A DNA stretch of 64,000 nt, taken from assembly GCA_947683625.1 (NCBI GenBank), contig CANTUR010000049.1:9774501-9838500 (forward strand), written 5' to 3'. Of the stretch, positions 21,928-33,056 are shown piece by piece. This DNA comes from Mallotus nudiflorus (taxonomy: Eukaryota > Streptophyta > Magnoliopsida > Malpighiales > Euphorbiaceae). Within the stretch, counting starts at the first letter, position 1; each line of letters begins with the position of its first letter. Below the pieces are notes generated by a model. That model worked only from the letters and a program-made list of their open reading frames with translations. It was not told the DNA's origin and did no database searches. The position numbers and the translations under genes were made by a program.

Positions 21928-23459
21928 TGAAAAGAGTCGTAGAGAGGGGTGAATAGGACTATCAAATAAAAATTAGAAATTAAAATAATTCTTTTCAAGA
22001 ATTGAATAGAAGTTGAGAAGGAGGAATGAAGAACATAAAAATTTAAGGAGCTTGGATTCAACTATAATCCTATGTCTCTACATAACTTATCCCCAAGTTA
22101 TGATTTTCAATCACTTATAATCTTATTCACAAGATTGAGATTACACAAGAGTTTTACGGCTCACTCTCACAACCTTACAACTTGAGTTTTCAAGGATCAC
22201 TCCAAAAACCAAATCCCAAGTGTTTTAATGGACAACACTTAAACCAATTCCTTTACGAATAAATCTCACTTCCCTTATAATCAATCCAAAGATTTAATAT
22301 GAAGATAAATTCTATTTCTAGTACACAACCAACTCTCATAAGAGTTATACAAACAAATAATTGTGTAACAGAATTTGAGAGCTCAATTGAATGCTTAAGA
22401 AAATATGAATGATAAACAAGTTTCTTAACTTCCATTTAGCTCTTTAGGTGTTTATATAGATAAAAAATCAACAATATAGCTACTAGTGGTGCAAATAATG
22501 TGTCCAACATCTATATTTTGAATTTAATGTTTATAATTTTGAATTATTGAAGGTGAAGTTATCAAACAACTATACATAAATTGAACTCATAATTGGCTAT
22601 TGAAGACATTCTATTTTTCCAACTTTTTCTTCATAAAAGTTGTAAATACTTGACTTATCTTTCCATATCATTCTAAATCACCTCAATTGGACTTCTTTAG
22701 CTCAATATATGTCCAAAATAAGAAGAGTTATGCAATCTAAAATGCAGACTACTATTAGACAACTTTGCATAAGTTGAACTCATGATTTTATATTGAATAC
22801 ATTTAAATTTGCCCAAATATTTCTTCATTAAAGTTGTATATATTTGACTTAGCTTTCCATATCAATTTGAATAACCTTAATTAGTCATTTGTAGCTCAAG
22901 ATATGTCCAAACAACTAAGAGCTATGCAATCTAAAATGTAGACTACTATTAGAGAGCTATACACAAGTTGAAGCCTTGATTTTCTATTGGAGAAGTTTAA
23001 TTTTCCTATAATTTTTCTATAAAAGTTGTAGATATTTGGCTTAGATTTCCATATCATTTTCAATAACCTCAATTAGGCTTCTGTATCTCAATATATGTCT
23101 AAAATACTAAGAGTTATGCAATCTAAAATGGTAGCTACATACATTGATTTTGACTTAATATTTGCATATCCAAATGAATTTAAATTTTGACAAGTAAGCC
23201 TAATTCAAAAAGCTCAAAATTTCTATTTCAAATGTGAAGAAGATAACTTTCTCATTATAAAGCTCTAATGATGTTAAAAGCCTCCTTGAATCTTAGAGGT
23301 CGAATCAGCCCAAGATAATCATACTTCATTTTAACTTCCAATGGAGTCCTAACTTATACACACTTAAACAAACAAATTAAATGGTCAAAATTAAGTTTGT
23401 TAAGATCAAAATTAAGATTGATTATTATTAAGGTCAACATACATCAACTTGGATTAACA
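21928..23459 (-). repeat. 5' LTR of copia-2
   Basis: 1,532 bp; on the minus strand starts TGTTAATCCAAGTTGATG at 23459 and ends CTCTTTTCA at 21928. The inner 650 bp match 17544-18208. It carries an internal 194-bp tandem repeat. Confidence 0.82.
22572..23150. repeat. 194-bp tandem repeat inside copia-2 LTR
   Basis: Three diverged units beginning ataaattgaactcataa (22575), ataagttgaactcatga (22768) and acaagttgaagccttga (22962), periods 193-194 bp, each ending near agagttatgcaatctaaaat. Unit divergence suggests the array predates the insertion. Confidence 0.8.
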
Positions 23460-24536
23460 AAACATCATTTTAAAAAGCTCACTTTGTTGCTGACATAAAA
23501 ATATTTAAAGGACTTGAATATCTACTCACCAAAATAGTTTATAAACACATATAACCTTCTTCATCAGCTTACTAGTTTCCACCAACACATTCTTCACTTC
23601 TTCTAGCACTTAACACATGTAATATTATCTATAAATAACCAATATAACAAACCTATATATTATTCTAATCATGAAGACCCCTATATTATATGCAAAATGC
23701 ATAAATTAACTCAATCCTATAAATTAGGTTCATACATCCGAAAAGGGCTATTCTCTGGGAAAACTTTAAAAACTTATTGCAACTTTTAAGAAAAGAATTT
23801 CAGTCTCAAATTTTTTTATCAAAATTATATCTATATATCAACAACATAAATAAAAATTTCATTATATTTGGACAACCATAAAAGGAGTTATGAATGTCTG
23901 AACACCATTAAGTCAATCATACTGATAGTTTGAGCAATAAACCGTATTTCTTTAATTCACCATCATACAAGCAAAATCAATTACTTAAAACTAAGAAGTT
24001 CTAGAAGACTCTTTAAAGTTTAATCAAACCAATCTTAATTTATAGTTTTCTAACTCAAATTATGATAAAAACACTAAGACAAATAAATGAAGAAAATCAG
24101 ACCCGAATTCCGTCAATTGTAAAACCTAACCTAAATCAACCATTTATAATAAAATTACTTACCAAATCAATCCACACAATTTTTTGTGTGAATATCATAG
24201 CCTTAGAAATACTTTAGATCTTCAAAATCCACTTGAGAAATCCTTACCAAGAAGTAGGATTTAGAAATGCTCTCTTCCTTTCTCTCTTCTCCTCTCTTTT
24301 CTTTCTAAGAGCAACTACTCTCCTTTTTTTCTATCACATTAGTGGTTGTATGCTAACAATCACAACTTTAGGAAGATTCTATGGTTTATTAGGATCTTTA
24401 TAATGTAAAATACTCCTTTTTCCCTTAATAATAAGGCTAGGCTTCCTTTAACCCTTAAAGGTTATAATTGTCCATTCTATAACAACTATTTATTTTAATT
24501 AAGTCCATAACATACTAAAATTTTAACTCTCACTCT
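23460..24536. other. unassigned region, possibly old LTR sequence
   Basis: About 1.1 kb with no coding sequence found. On the minus strand there is a GA-rich stretch (24265-24310: gaagagagaaaggaagag) followed by leader-like AT-rich sequence with a line resembling ggaattcgggtctgatttt, which I associate with plant gypsy LTRs. Without a second copy or TG/CA ends I do not call it. Confidence 0.35.
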
Positions 24537-24559
24537 TATATATATATATATATATATAT
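24537..24559. repeat. (TA)n microsatellite
   Basis: Uninterrupted TA repeat, about 11 units, just upstream of the plus-strand copia remnant. Confidence 0.95.
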
Positions 24560-24589
24560 GCAATTCACAGTGAATGCAATTACCTAGAG

Positions 24590-25865
24590 TGAGGGTACAT
24601 GTATGATAGCTCATTCTTAATATCTCATTATTAGTAACATTATAGAGGGGGTAACTACTAGTTCTTAAGTTAAATCTATTGTTAACTTAGCCTTTATTTC
24701 TTAAATTGAGCCAAAACAAATGTTGATTATGCTTTAAGTGATGAATTTTAGGTGCTTGCTATACAAAAAGAGTTAAATCAATTTGAGAGAAACAAGGTTT
24801 AGATCTTGATTCCTAAACCTAAGTATCATCCTATATAAGCACTAAATGGGTGTTTAGAAAGAAGATGAATGATTAAGGTGTTATAATTAGAAATAAAGTT
24901 AGATTAGTAGCTAAAGGTTATAATCAAGAGGAATGCATTAATTATGATGAACCTTAGCCGCTATTGTATGATTAGAAGCTATTAGAATGCTACTTTTATT
25001 TGCATCTTACATGAATTTTAAACTCTTTCAAATGGATGTTAAAAGTGCCTTTTTAAATGGTTTTAATGAAGAAAATGTTTATATTGAGCAACCTTTAGGT
25101 TTTGAAAGTTTTGACTTTTCTAATTATATGTTTAAGCTTTCAAGAGCATTATAAGGATTGAAGTAAGCTCCTTGAGCTTGGTATGAATGGTTGAGTAACT
25201 TTTTATTAGAGAAAGGGTTCTCTAAAAGAAAGTTAATACAACTCTATTCATAAAGAAATCCAAGCATGATTTACTTATTATGTAAATTTATGTTGATGAT
25301 ATCATTTTTTATGCTACTAACCATTACTTGTGTAAGGAATTTTCTAAGTTGATGCAAGGAGATTTTGAGATGAGCATGATGGGTGAGCTCAAGTTCTTCT
25401 TTGTGCTTCAAATTAAGTAATGTAAAGATAGGATCTTCATTAACCAAACTAAGTATACAAGAGACATTCTCAAAAAGTTTGGTATGCATGGAGCTAAGTC
25501 AAGCAAGACTCCTATAAGCACCACCACTAAATTAAAAAAGGATAAGAACAACAAACTGATTGATGAAAAGTGATATAGAGGTATGATCAGATCCCACCTT
25601 TATTTAATCATAAGTAAACTGGATATTTATGTTTGCTACATGCATGTGTGTAAGACTTCAATCATGTCCTATGGAGTCTCATTTAAATGCCATTAAGAGA
25701 ATTTCCAAATATTTTAGTGGAACTTTTCATTTAGGACTTTGGTATCCTAGGAATTCATCCTTTAACATAATTAGTTATTCAAATGCAAACTTTATCAGTA
25801 GTTTGCTAGATAGAAATAGCACTTCTAGAACTTGTAAATTTTTAGGAAATTTTTTGGTATCTTAG
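24590..25865 (+). pseudogene. SIRE-like copia reverse transcriptase/RNase H remnant
   Basis: Plus-strand copia pol. It starts with decayed linker (IIEGVTTSS, 24635-24665; LAFIS*IEPK), then KYHPI and NGCLERR (decayed KWVFRNK), RT core YMNFKLFQMDVKSAFLNGF (25010-25065), VYIEQPLGFESFDFSNYMF, and the catalytic YVDD (25290-25301), followed by FEMSMMGELKFF, INQTKYTRDILKKFGM and RNase H SHLNAIKRISKYFSG and SCPMESH (25660-25720). It ends at CKFLGNFLVS where Tat-like copy A is inserted. Numerous stops. Orientation is opposite to copia-2, which lacks exactly this part. Confidence 0.87.
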
Positions 25866-27640
25866 TGTCATACCTTAAATTTAACTATCCCCAAAAAGGT
25901 CCAATGATGAAATGAATCCCTGAGATGACTAGAGTCTACTTATTTATAACACCTCTAAAGTGTGCAACCTTAAAACACCCAATTGACCCCCTATTAGTGT
26001 GCAAAATTGATTATTAAGTCCTTAAGTTATGCTCTGACCTTGCAAAATATGAATTATCAAAATAATGAGAGGTTTTATTTTGAGAAAACTACTCTCAAAA
26101 GACTTAGCTCATTGGGTCAGTGTGTATTTCATTAAACCGGGACCCCACTTTGGAAAAAAAATAATTTTGATAAAAAAAACTTTGGAAACACATCTTGACA
26201 GCCCCAAAAATTCTAGAAGTGGTCCCGGAATGGTCCAACACAACCTGAGTATTAGCAGGTATTGCTCACAAGTGCAAGTAAACAACCCTAGGTGTCATGT
26301 GCTAAAATCAAAGTCGAATTTAGTAAAATAAACTATGAAAACATGTCTGAAAGGCCCAAAAACCTTAGGAACCAACCTTAAAACATTACGCATAGAGCAT
26401 CCAAGTGTGCATGAAAATGCATAAATGCGACGTGGCCACGTGCCAAGCTCACGCGCACACTTTGTGTGGCCATGCACAAAAATCCCCTTATACGCGCATG
26501 ACCAAGCCTACATTACCCCATTCTACACATTTTTTCCTATAAATAGACCCCTCTACACCCCATTTTAGAGGTGGGAGCAAGGGAAGACACACACACATAC
26601 TCAAAATTTAGTCCATTTGAAGGTGCATGAAATCCCTCTCCTTATAGTTTTTGTTGTCCTACAGCCTTTCCCTTAGGGTATTAGATCCCTTTTTCCACCA
26701 AACCTAGCCTCACCTTTGTCAAAGCACACTTCAAAGGTATACAATCTGGCATCATTCTGCTATCATTTTAAACCTCTTGATAAGGAAAGCTTGATAATCT
26801 CTCGTAACTAAAGCTTCAAAGCTCACATAAGCTTAGTCGAGTATAAGGACAACACAATTATTTTAGCACATTTATTTTACCACATTCATTTTATTTTACT
26901 ATCTTTAGCATTTGGGAATACTATTATGCTTGTGTGATGAGACTGGCAATCTTGCATGCCATGTGAATAATATATGCTTTATTATGCTCATTTCACATCA
27001 TCATTCTGCATCCTCTATTTCCAAAATCATGATATTACACCATAAAAATTAATAATGTGAAAAATTTCATGTCCCAAAATAGAGTCATCATGCTTTTGGT
27101 CTAGTGATGACCTCATGCATCCTTTATATTAGCATCATTCATCATTATAGCATAAATAATCACCACAAGCATAATAATCCTATCATTCATCAAGTAAGCT
27201 ATGTAAATAATCATGTTATCCTTGTTGATCAACCATATTAGATTTACTTTTCTACAATCTTTTCCTTTTCATATATATTTTATCAGGAAAGCAATGTAAT
27301 AAAATTTTTAGCTTTATTATCTTATACTATCTAATGTATTGTGCGAATGCTATATGAACTATTATTACTAAAACTATGGTGTTGTTGTACCTATACATCA
27401 AATATCGTATAATGGGAAATAGTCAAAAAGTATATGTGATCCCCCAAATCCAAAAATCTCTACTGGGGACAATACTCGTTGAGTGGCCTAATGTTGTCCC
27501 TTTCTTTTCCCAATTTTCTAAAAATCAGTGGCAACTCCATAAAATCAAAAATTTCTTATCGCCCAAGACTAATCACTTGTCCCTATTTAATAAAGTTATG
27601 AGGTCCCTCAAAAATGTAAAGACCCACTATATTGTCTAAT
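25866..27640 (+). repeat. 5' LTR of copy A
   Basis: Plus-strand counterpart of the minus-strand LTRs at 30691-32549, 38092-39911 and 56967-58767 (shared ccaattttctaaaaatc near the inner end; gcatcattctgctatcattt; catgcaagattgccagtctc in related form). About 1.75 kb; the last tens of bases and PBS are missing. Preceded by CTTAG (25861-25865), whose partner is not in view. Confidence 0.82.
26538..26547 (+). promoter_or_regulatory. TATA box of copy A LTR
   Basis: CTATAAATAG followed by acccctctacacccc. The same element occurs on the minus strand at about 31822, 39222 and 58081, so it is conserved across the family and probably the U3 promoter. Confidence 0.65.
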
Positions 27641-27994
27641 AAAGTAGCAAAAAACCAAAACAAAAGTGAAGGTCCCCTGATGACTATAGTTTCAAAACCC
27701 ACCTAGGAAAGAGACTGAATGACCTCATGGAGAAATAAGGTTGGAAGCAAAAGCTTGCTTATGATTGGTTTGTTCACTATGCAGGAAAACTAACCAGCTT
27801 TAATCATGCATACATCATATACATGTAGGTAGCACATACTGACCATTATTTCTTGCAGGAATAATCATTTTTCCATTATAGGATTTTTGCATCCACTCCA
27901 TGCATACATGCTCACCCTTTTCTTTTATAAGCACACATCATGCATCATTCATTTAGCTAACCCTAATAAATGTACATGAATACTACATTCAAGC
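27641..27994 (+). other. shortened leader of copy A
   Basis: Matches E1's leader only from gatgactatagtttcaaaac (about 27680) onward, equivalent to 55910 in E1. No coding content; PBS absent. Confidence 0.6.
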
Positions 27995-29640
27995 ATGAGT
28001 AACCAAGAGGATACCTCCTATCAACAATTTGAAGACAAGCTAAAAGAGCGGATCTAAAAGTTGCTTGCTGATGGCACCATAGTTGAAATCCTCCATGCCC
28101 AAATCAAAGCTAAAAGTGCTCCAAATGGGAATAGCACACCACTAAATGAAGCATCTGCATATGTTCACCCTAAGGTAGATAAGGCAAAGGGAATTCCCTA
28201 CATTCTAGTTCAAGCTGATATGATAATGACTACTACTAATATCTCAAGAATGCACCAAAAGCTACAAAAATTATTAACATAACCAAGCTTGAATTGACAG
28301 GGGAGGTCAAACTATTGGCTAACATGATGGCTCAATTATAATTCACCTTCAAAGAAAAGGGAACTCATGGCTCCAAAAGCTTCATCATCTTGGCACTATT
28401 CAAAGATGAGCAGCTTCCATATGATTCTATGATACCAAACATTGCTAAGTTCAATGGAACATATGATTCAAGGGTCCATCTAAGGCAATATGCTACCTTC
28501 ATGGCTACCATAAAGCTTATAGAATCATAGATTATTCGATTATTCTTCACATCACTAAAGGAAGGACCAAGGGCATGGTTCTTTGACCTTGAAGATAAAA
28601 TCAAAATCGATTGGCTATTACTAACTCAAAAGTTTATCAAGTAGTATGAATACAACACTTAGTTAGACATCACTCGAAGGGACCTTGAGACCACAAGGCA
28701 GAAACCTGGTGAAGTTTTCTCTGATTATGTCACCAGATGGTGAGGAAAGGCAATCAAGACGAGAAATCATCCTCCTGAGGATGAATAAATAGAGCTGATA
28801 ATAAAAAAGGCACCACCACACTTCAAAAAATAGATGATCTTTACTCATTATCTTGACTTCAAAGCTCTTCATTAGGCTAGGATAAGAATTGAGGATGAGG
28901 AACCTTAGGAAGCTATAAACACATTTCACTGCAATACCTAACCAAACAACCAAAACACCTTCACCCGAGTCACAAAAATAAACATGATCCAACTCTACAA
29001 CCATAGCTTACCATTTATCAATGCCATCTAACCACTGAGAAAATTCTTAAACCTTAACCTCCTACTATCCAAAGTATTCCAAAGGCTTCAACAAAAGAAC
29101 CTCCTACAACCACAAGAGCCTAGGCCTCTTTCAAACCCACTACCACCTCAAATTAACCAAAACTTGTTCTACCACTTTCACCAGATGCTTGGCCACACCA
29201 CTGATACATGCAGAAATCTAAAAATTGTAATCCAAGACCTCATTGACTTTAAAAAAATTGATGACCTAGTAAAATGACTTAGTATCAAGACTAATCCTAT
29301 CCCAAACAATCAAAACATGCCTCCAAAAACTATCAACATGATCTCCTCTAATCTACCAAAAGACCTTATTGAAAAATCAATCCAAGCCATACAAGAAATC
29401 CAAGATAAATGCTTAGAGGAAAAACCCTCAAATGCCATACTTGAGCCTCAGGATTCTAGTGAAGATGAGTAATGCCCTTCTACCTTTAAATACATTCCAA
29501 TGCCTTAAAAGTTCCTTCCCCACTTGATGATGAAAAAAAGAACTAGCGATATTGCTCTCCTTATGAATAATGAAGTGATTGATTACCCTTACTCACAAGA
29601 AGCAGACATAGATTTAAATCTCAATAGTGACCAAGAGATA
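27995..29640 (+). pseudogene. Tat-like gag, copy A
   Basis: ATG at 27995 (MSNQEDTSYQQFEDKL), matching E1's gag start at 55600. Core: ANMMAQL, FTFKEKGTHGSKSF, NIAKFNGTYDSRVHLRQY, RAWFFDLEDKIKIDW, RRDLETTRQKPGEVFSDYV (28330-28740), then a zinc-binding stretch FYHFHQMLGHTTDTCRNLK with the first Cys read as Tyr (29165-29220) and IPNNQNMPPKTINMISS. About a dozen in-frame stops, nearly all where kin have Gln or Arg (Y*YNT*LD, W*GKA, KK*MIF), so they trace to C-to-T changes. Confidence 0.84.
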
Positions 29641-30690
29641 TAGGATTTACTAGGCTAATCATCTAGGAAGTTTAACTACATAGTTAAGTACACAACACCT
29701 CCTACTACCCACACGCTCTTAGAAGACATAATACCCTCAGGATAGGGAGAAGAATTTGATAATAAAGATGGGATGGTTGGCACTATTCAGCTTTCAGAAC
29801 CTATAAGTCATGAGGATAGACATATGGTATGACTCGGATGATCCTGAAATCATTGTTTGGGACCATAACAAAAGTACAAAAGCAGATAAGTAAGCATTTG
29901 AGAAGCCCTCACTAACAGTTAATCATTTAACTTACAACGGGCGAGTATATCAACCTCTTGAGAAAAATAATGACACCCTTAAGGAGAAACACTTACCAGA
30001 TATGATCACTAAGTCTGACATTTGTGAGCTCATAAAAAACCTCGAGGTAGAATCTAAAAGTGAAGCTATCAATCATGCCAAAGCTACTACCATCCTCGAA
30101 TCGAGCATCGATGACATCCTATTCTAAGACATTGATGATGATGATCTCCGTACATTTTCTTTGTTTGAAAATGATGATGTAATGAACTCTAAATTTAATG
30201 CAATGAAATCATATTTTGCTTACTTGTTTGATGTCTTCCCTGATGGTAATGTGCATTGCATTGATAAAAACATTAGCATATTTGACATTCCATATGCACT
30301 GAATCATTTAACATTGGCACAAAATCTGAACCACACATTTTTCATATTTTGAAAGATGTTACCCCTAAAGTGAGAGAAATTAAAAAAATATTAATAAAAT
30401 ATTCAAAAGTATTTTTCTAGACGTACGATAATATGCCTAGTATTGATAGAGACATTTGCTTAACACTTCATTCCAAGTAGAAGCTGAGAAGACTCAAACT
30501 AGAATGGGCCCAACTAGTGAAAGAGGACATCGAGAAATAGATCAAAGCAAAATTCCTAGAGGTAGTAGACTATCTAGAATGGTTAGCAAATGTGGTGCCA
30601 ATATCAAAGAAAGATGGAAGGGCTAGAATTTATGTCGACTACAAAGATATGAATAAGGTCTAACCAAAGGAAGATTTCCCACTACCTCAA
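29641..30690 (+). pseudogene. Tat-like gag-pol linker and RT start, copy A (protease deleted)
   Basis: Contains the pre-protease phrase VWDHNKSTKAD (29855), then jumps near 29955 to NDTLKEKHLPDMIT, which in E1 lies on the far side of the protease. It then reads ENDDVMNSKFNAMKSYFAY, LFDVFPDG, and RT N-terminus (WLANVVPISKKDGRARIYV, DYKDMNKV, KEDFPLPQ) up to the E2 insertion. The protease domain is absent. In autonomous relatives the linker lies between protease and RT. Confidence 0.8.
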
Positions 30691-32549
30691 TATGAGTGAC
30701 CTTCTTTGTTTTTGACAGGAAGAGGACTTTTGTGATGTTGTGATTTTATAGGAGATTTCCATTTCTGAAGGATATGGCAACTTTACCATATAAGGACAAG
30801 TGATTAGTCTCAAGAGAACAAGAAGCTTTTAATTTTGTGGAGTTACCACTCGATTTTAGAAAACTGAGAAAAGAAAGGGACAACATTAGGTCACTCAATG
30901 AGTATTTTCCCTAGTAGAGATTTTTGAGTTCGGAAGATTGCATCTACTTTTTGACGATTCTTATTATACGATATTCTATATATAACTATCATAACACCCT
31001 AGTTTCAATAATAATAATTTATATAGTATTCACATAGTACATAAGATAATATAGGATAATAAAGTTAAAAATTTTATTACATCACTTTCCTGATAAAATA
31101 CATATGACAAGGAAAGATTGCAGAAAAGTAAATCTAATATGGTTAATCTACAAGGATAAAATGATCATTTAAATAGCTTATTTAGTAAATGATAGGATGA
31201 TCATGCTTACAGTGATTATTTATGCTATAATGATGAATGATGATAATATAAAGGATGCATGAGGCCATCATTAAATTGAGAGCATGATGACTCTATTCTG
31301 GGACATGAACATTTTCTCATTATTGATATTTATTATGCGATTTCATAATTTCAGAAATAAAGGATGTAGAATGATGATGTAAAATGAGCATAATAAAGTG
31401 TATATTATTCACGTAGCATGCAAGATTATCAATCTCATCACACAAGCACAACAATATTCCCAAATGATGGAAACAGTAAAATAAAATGCAATACGATAAA
31501 ATAAACATGCTAAATTAATTATGTGGTCCTTATACTCGACTAAGCTTGTGTGAGCTTTGAAGATTTTGCTTCAAGCAATTATCAAGCTTTCCTCATCAAG
31601 AGGTTCAAAATGACAACAGAATGATGCTAAATTATATACCTTTAAAGCGTGCTTTAATAAAGATGAGGCTAGGTTTAGTGGAAAAAGGATCTAACAACCA
31701 AAGGGAGAGGCTATGGGAGAACAAAAACTATATGGAGAGGGATTTCTTATGCTGTCGATTAGATTAACTCTTGAGTGTGTGCATTTCTACTTGCTTCCCC
31801 TCTAAAATGGGGTGTATAAGGTTTATTTATAGAAAAAATGTGTATAATAGGGTGGTGCAAGTGTGGTCATGCATATATGAGGGGACTTTTGCATACGGCC
31901 ATGCTAAGTGCACCTGGCCAAGCACAATATATGCATTGTCATGCACTTATCATATGGCCAGATGCTCACGTGTGCATTTTCATGTGCACTTTGACACTCT
32001 ATGCGCTCTTCCTAAGTTCTACGAGTGCTATTCTGAGGTTGGTTCCTAAGGTTTTTAGGCCTTCCAAAAGCATTTTTAAAGTCCATTTTGCTAAAGTTGG
32101 CTTCAATTTTAGCACATAACACCTAACGGTGTTTACGCGTACTTCTAAGCTATACGTGCTAATACTCAAGTTGTGTTGGACCATTCAGGGACCTCTTTCA
32201 AAGGTTTTAGAGCCCTCCAGACATGTTTCCAAAGCCCATTTTATCAAAATCAATTTTCATTTTTTCACAAAGTTGGGTCCCGGTTCAACGAAATACACAT
32301 CAACCCAATAAGCTAAGTATTTTGAGAGGAGTATTCTTGAAATAAAACTGTTGTTCTAATAATTCATATTTTACAAGGTAAGAGCATAACTTAATGGCTC
32401 AATGATTGATTTTACACACTGGTGGAGTCAGTTAGGTTTTTTTAAGGTTGCATACTTCATAGGTATTATGAACGAGCAGACTCTAGTCATCTCAAGGATT
32501 CATTTCGTCATTGTACCTTTTTGGGGATAGTCCAATTTGAGGTATGATA
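30691..32549 (-). repeat. 3' LTR of E2
   Basis: 1,859 bp. On the minus strand it starts TATCATACCTCAAATT and ends ggtcactcata-like sequence at 30691. It corresponds to the other three LTRs of this family. The first two bases are TA, not the TG seen at 58767 and 25866. Confidence 0.87.
31822..31832 (-). promoter_or_regulatory. TATA box in E2 3' LTR
   Basis: TCTATAAATAAA on the minus strand, matching the family's U3 TATA position. Confidence 0.55.
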
Positions 32550-32566
32550 GTTGCCCCCTGCTTCAC
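32550..32566 (-). promoter_or_regulatory. polypurine tract of E2
   Basis: Minus strand GTGAAGCAGGGGGCAAC immediately upstream of the 3' LTR. The same tract lies at 39912-39926 in E1. It primes plus-strand DNA synthesis in LTR elements and confirms the minus orientation. Confidence 0.75.
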
Positions 32567-32799
32567 ATGTGTTGTATAGCCAACTAACACTAACATCAAT
32601 ACACGTGAAGCAAAAATGTAAAGAGGCAAAAAATGTTTTGGTAGGGAGAGAGGTACTTACCTCTGGGCTATCTCTAGACATTTTATCAAGATTTGACTGC
32701 TATTATTGTGTTTTGTTTTTTGTTGTTGTTCTATGACTTGGTTATCAAACAAGGTGGTATTTAGGACATATGCAAGCTTACGATTCATGAAAAATGAAG
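32567..32799. other. PPT-proximal spacer of E2
   Basis: Non-coding stretch homologous to 39927-40160 of E1 (shared agatttgactgc, gggagagaggt). Nothing further seen. Confidence 0.6.
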
Positions 32800-33056
32800 A
32801 GTGTAGATGTGACTATAACCTTTTTAGGTGTCATGAAAATGAAGATGCTACTAAGCAAAATGTGTATGTGACTATAACCTTCTTAGGAGTCACATGAATG
32901 AACATGCAACTATAACCTTCTTAGATGTCACATAAATGAACATGCAACTATAACCTTCTTAGGTGTCACGTAAATGAACATGCGACTATAATCTTTTTAG
33001 GTGTCACACAAATGAACATGTGATTATAAACTTCTTAGGTGTCATAGGAATGAACA
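32800..33056. repeat. 38-bp minisatellite of E2, first part
   Basis: About six units of ctataaccttcttaggtgtc + acataaatgaacatgcaa, 38 bp period. It is cut by the family-F solo LTR and resumes at 34587-34670. Homologous array in E1 at 40165-40560. Confidence 0.88.

Larger units (their letters stand above)
17544..23459 (-). mobile_element. copia-2: SIRE-like copia element with internal deletion
   Basis: Minus-strand element: 5' LTR 21928-23459, PBS 21915-21926, gag, protease and integrase, then an abrupt junction at about 18208 into the inner part of the 3' LTR (17544-18208). RT, RNase H and roughly the first 870 bp of the 3' LTR are missing. Flanks ATACA (17539-17543) and AAACA (23460-23464) match at 4 of 5 bases. 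Gag with a C-terminal coiled coil and the phrase EVANLCFMAL place it near the SIRE/Maximus group. Confidence 0.85.
25866..30690 (+). mobile_element. Tat/Ogre-like gypsy element, copy A (5' part, internally deleted)
   Basis: Plus-strand element beginning with the LTR at 25866 (TGTCATACCTTAAATTT), inserted in copia RNase H. It retains most of the LTR, gag, a gag-pol linker and the first part of RT, ending at FPLPQ where copy E2 begins (30691). Compared with E1/E2 it has lost the LTR end plus PBS and leader (junction near 27640) and the protease (junction near 29955). The remainder of A should lie beyond the right edge, after E2. Confidence 0.82.

Noticed and set aside
32800..33056. Possible CRISPR-like or satellite gene cluster
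   Set aside because: A 38-bp head-to-tail minisatellite without spacers, shared by E1 and E2 at the same place.
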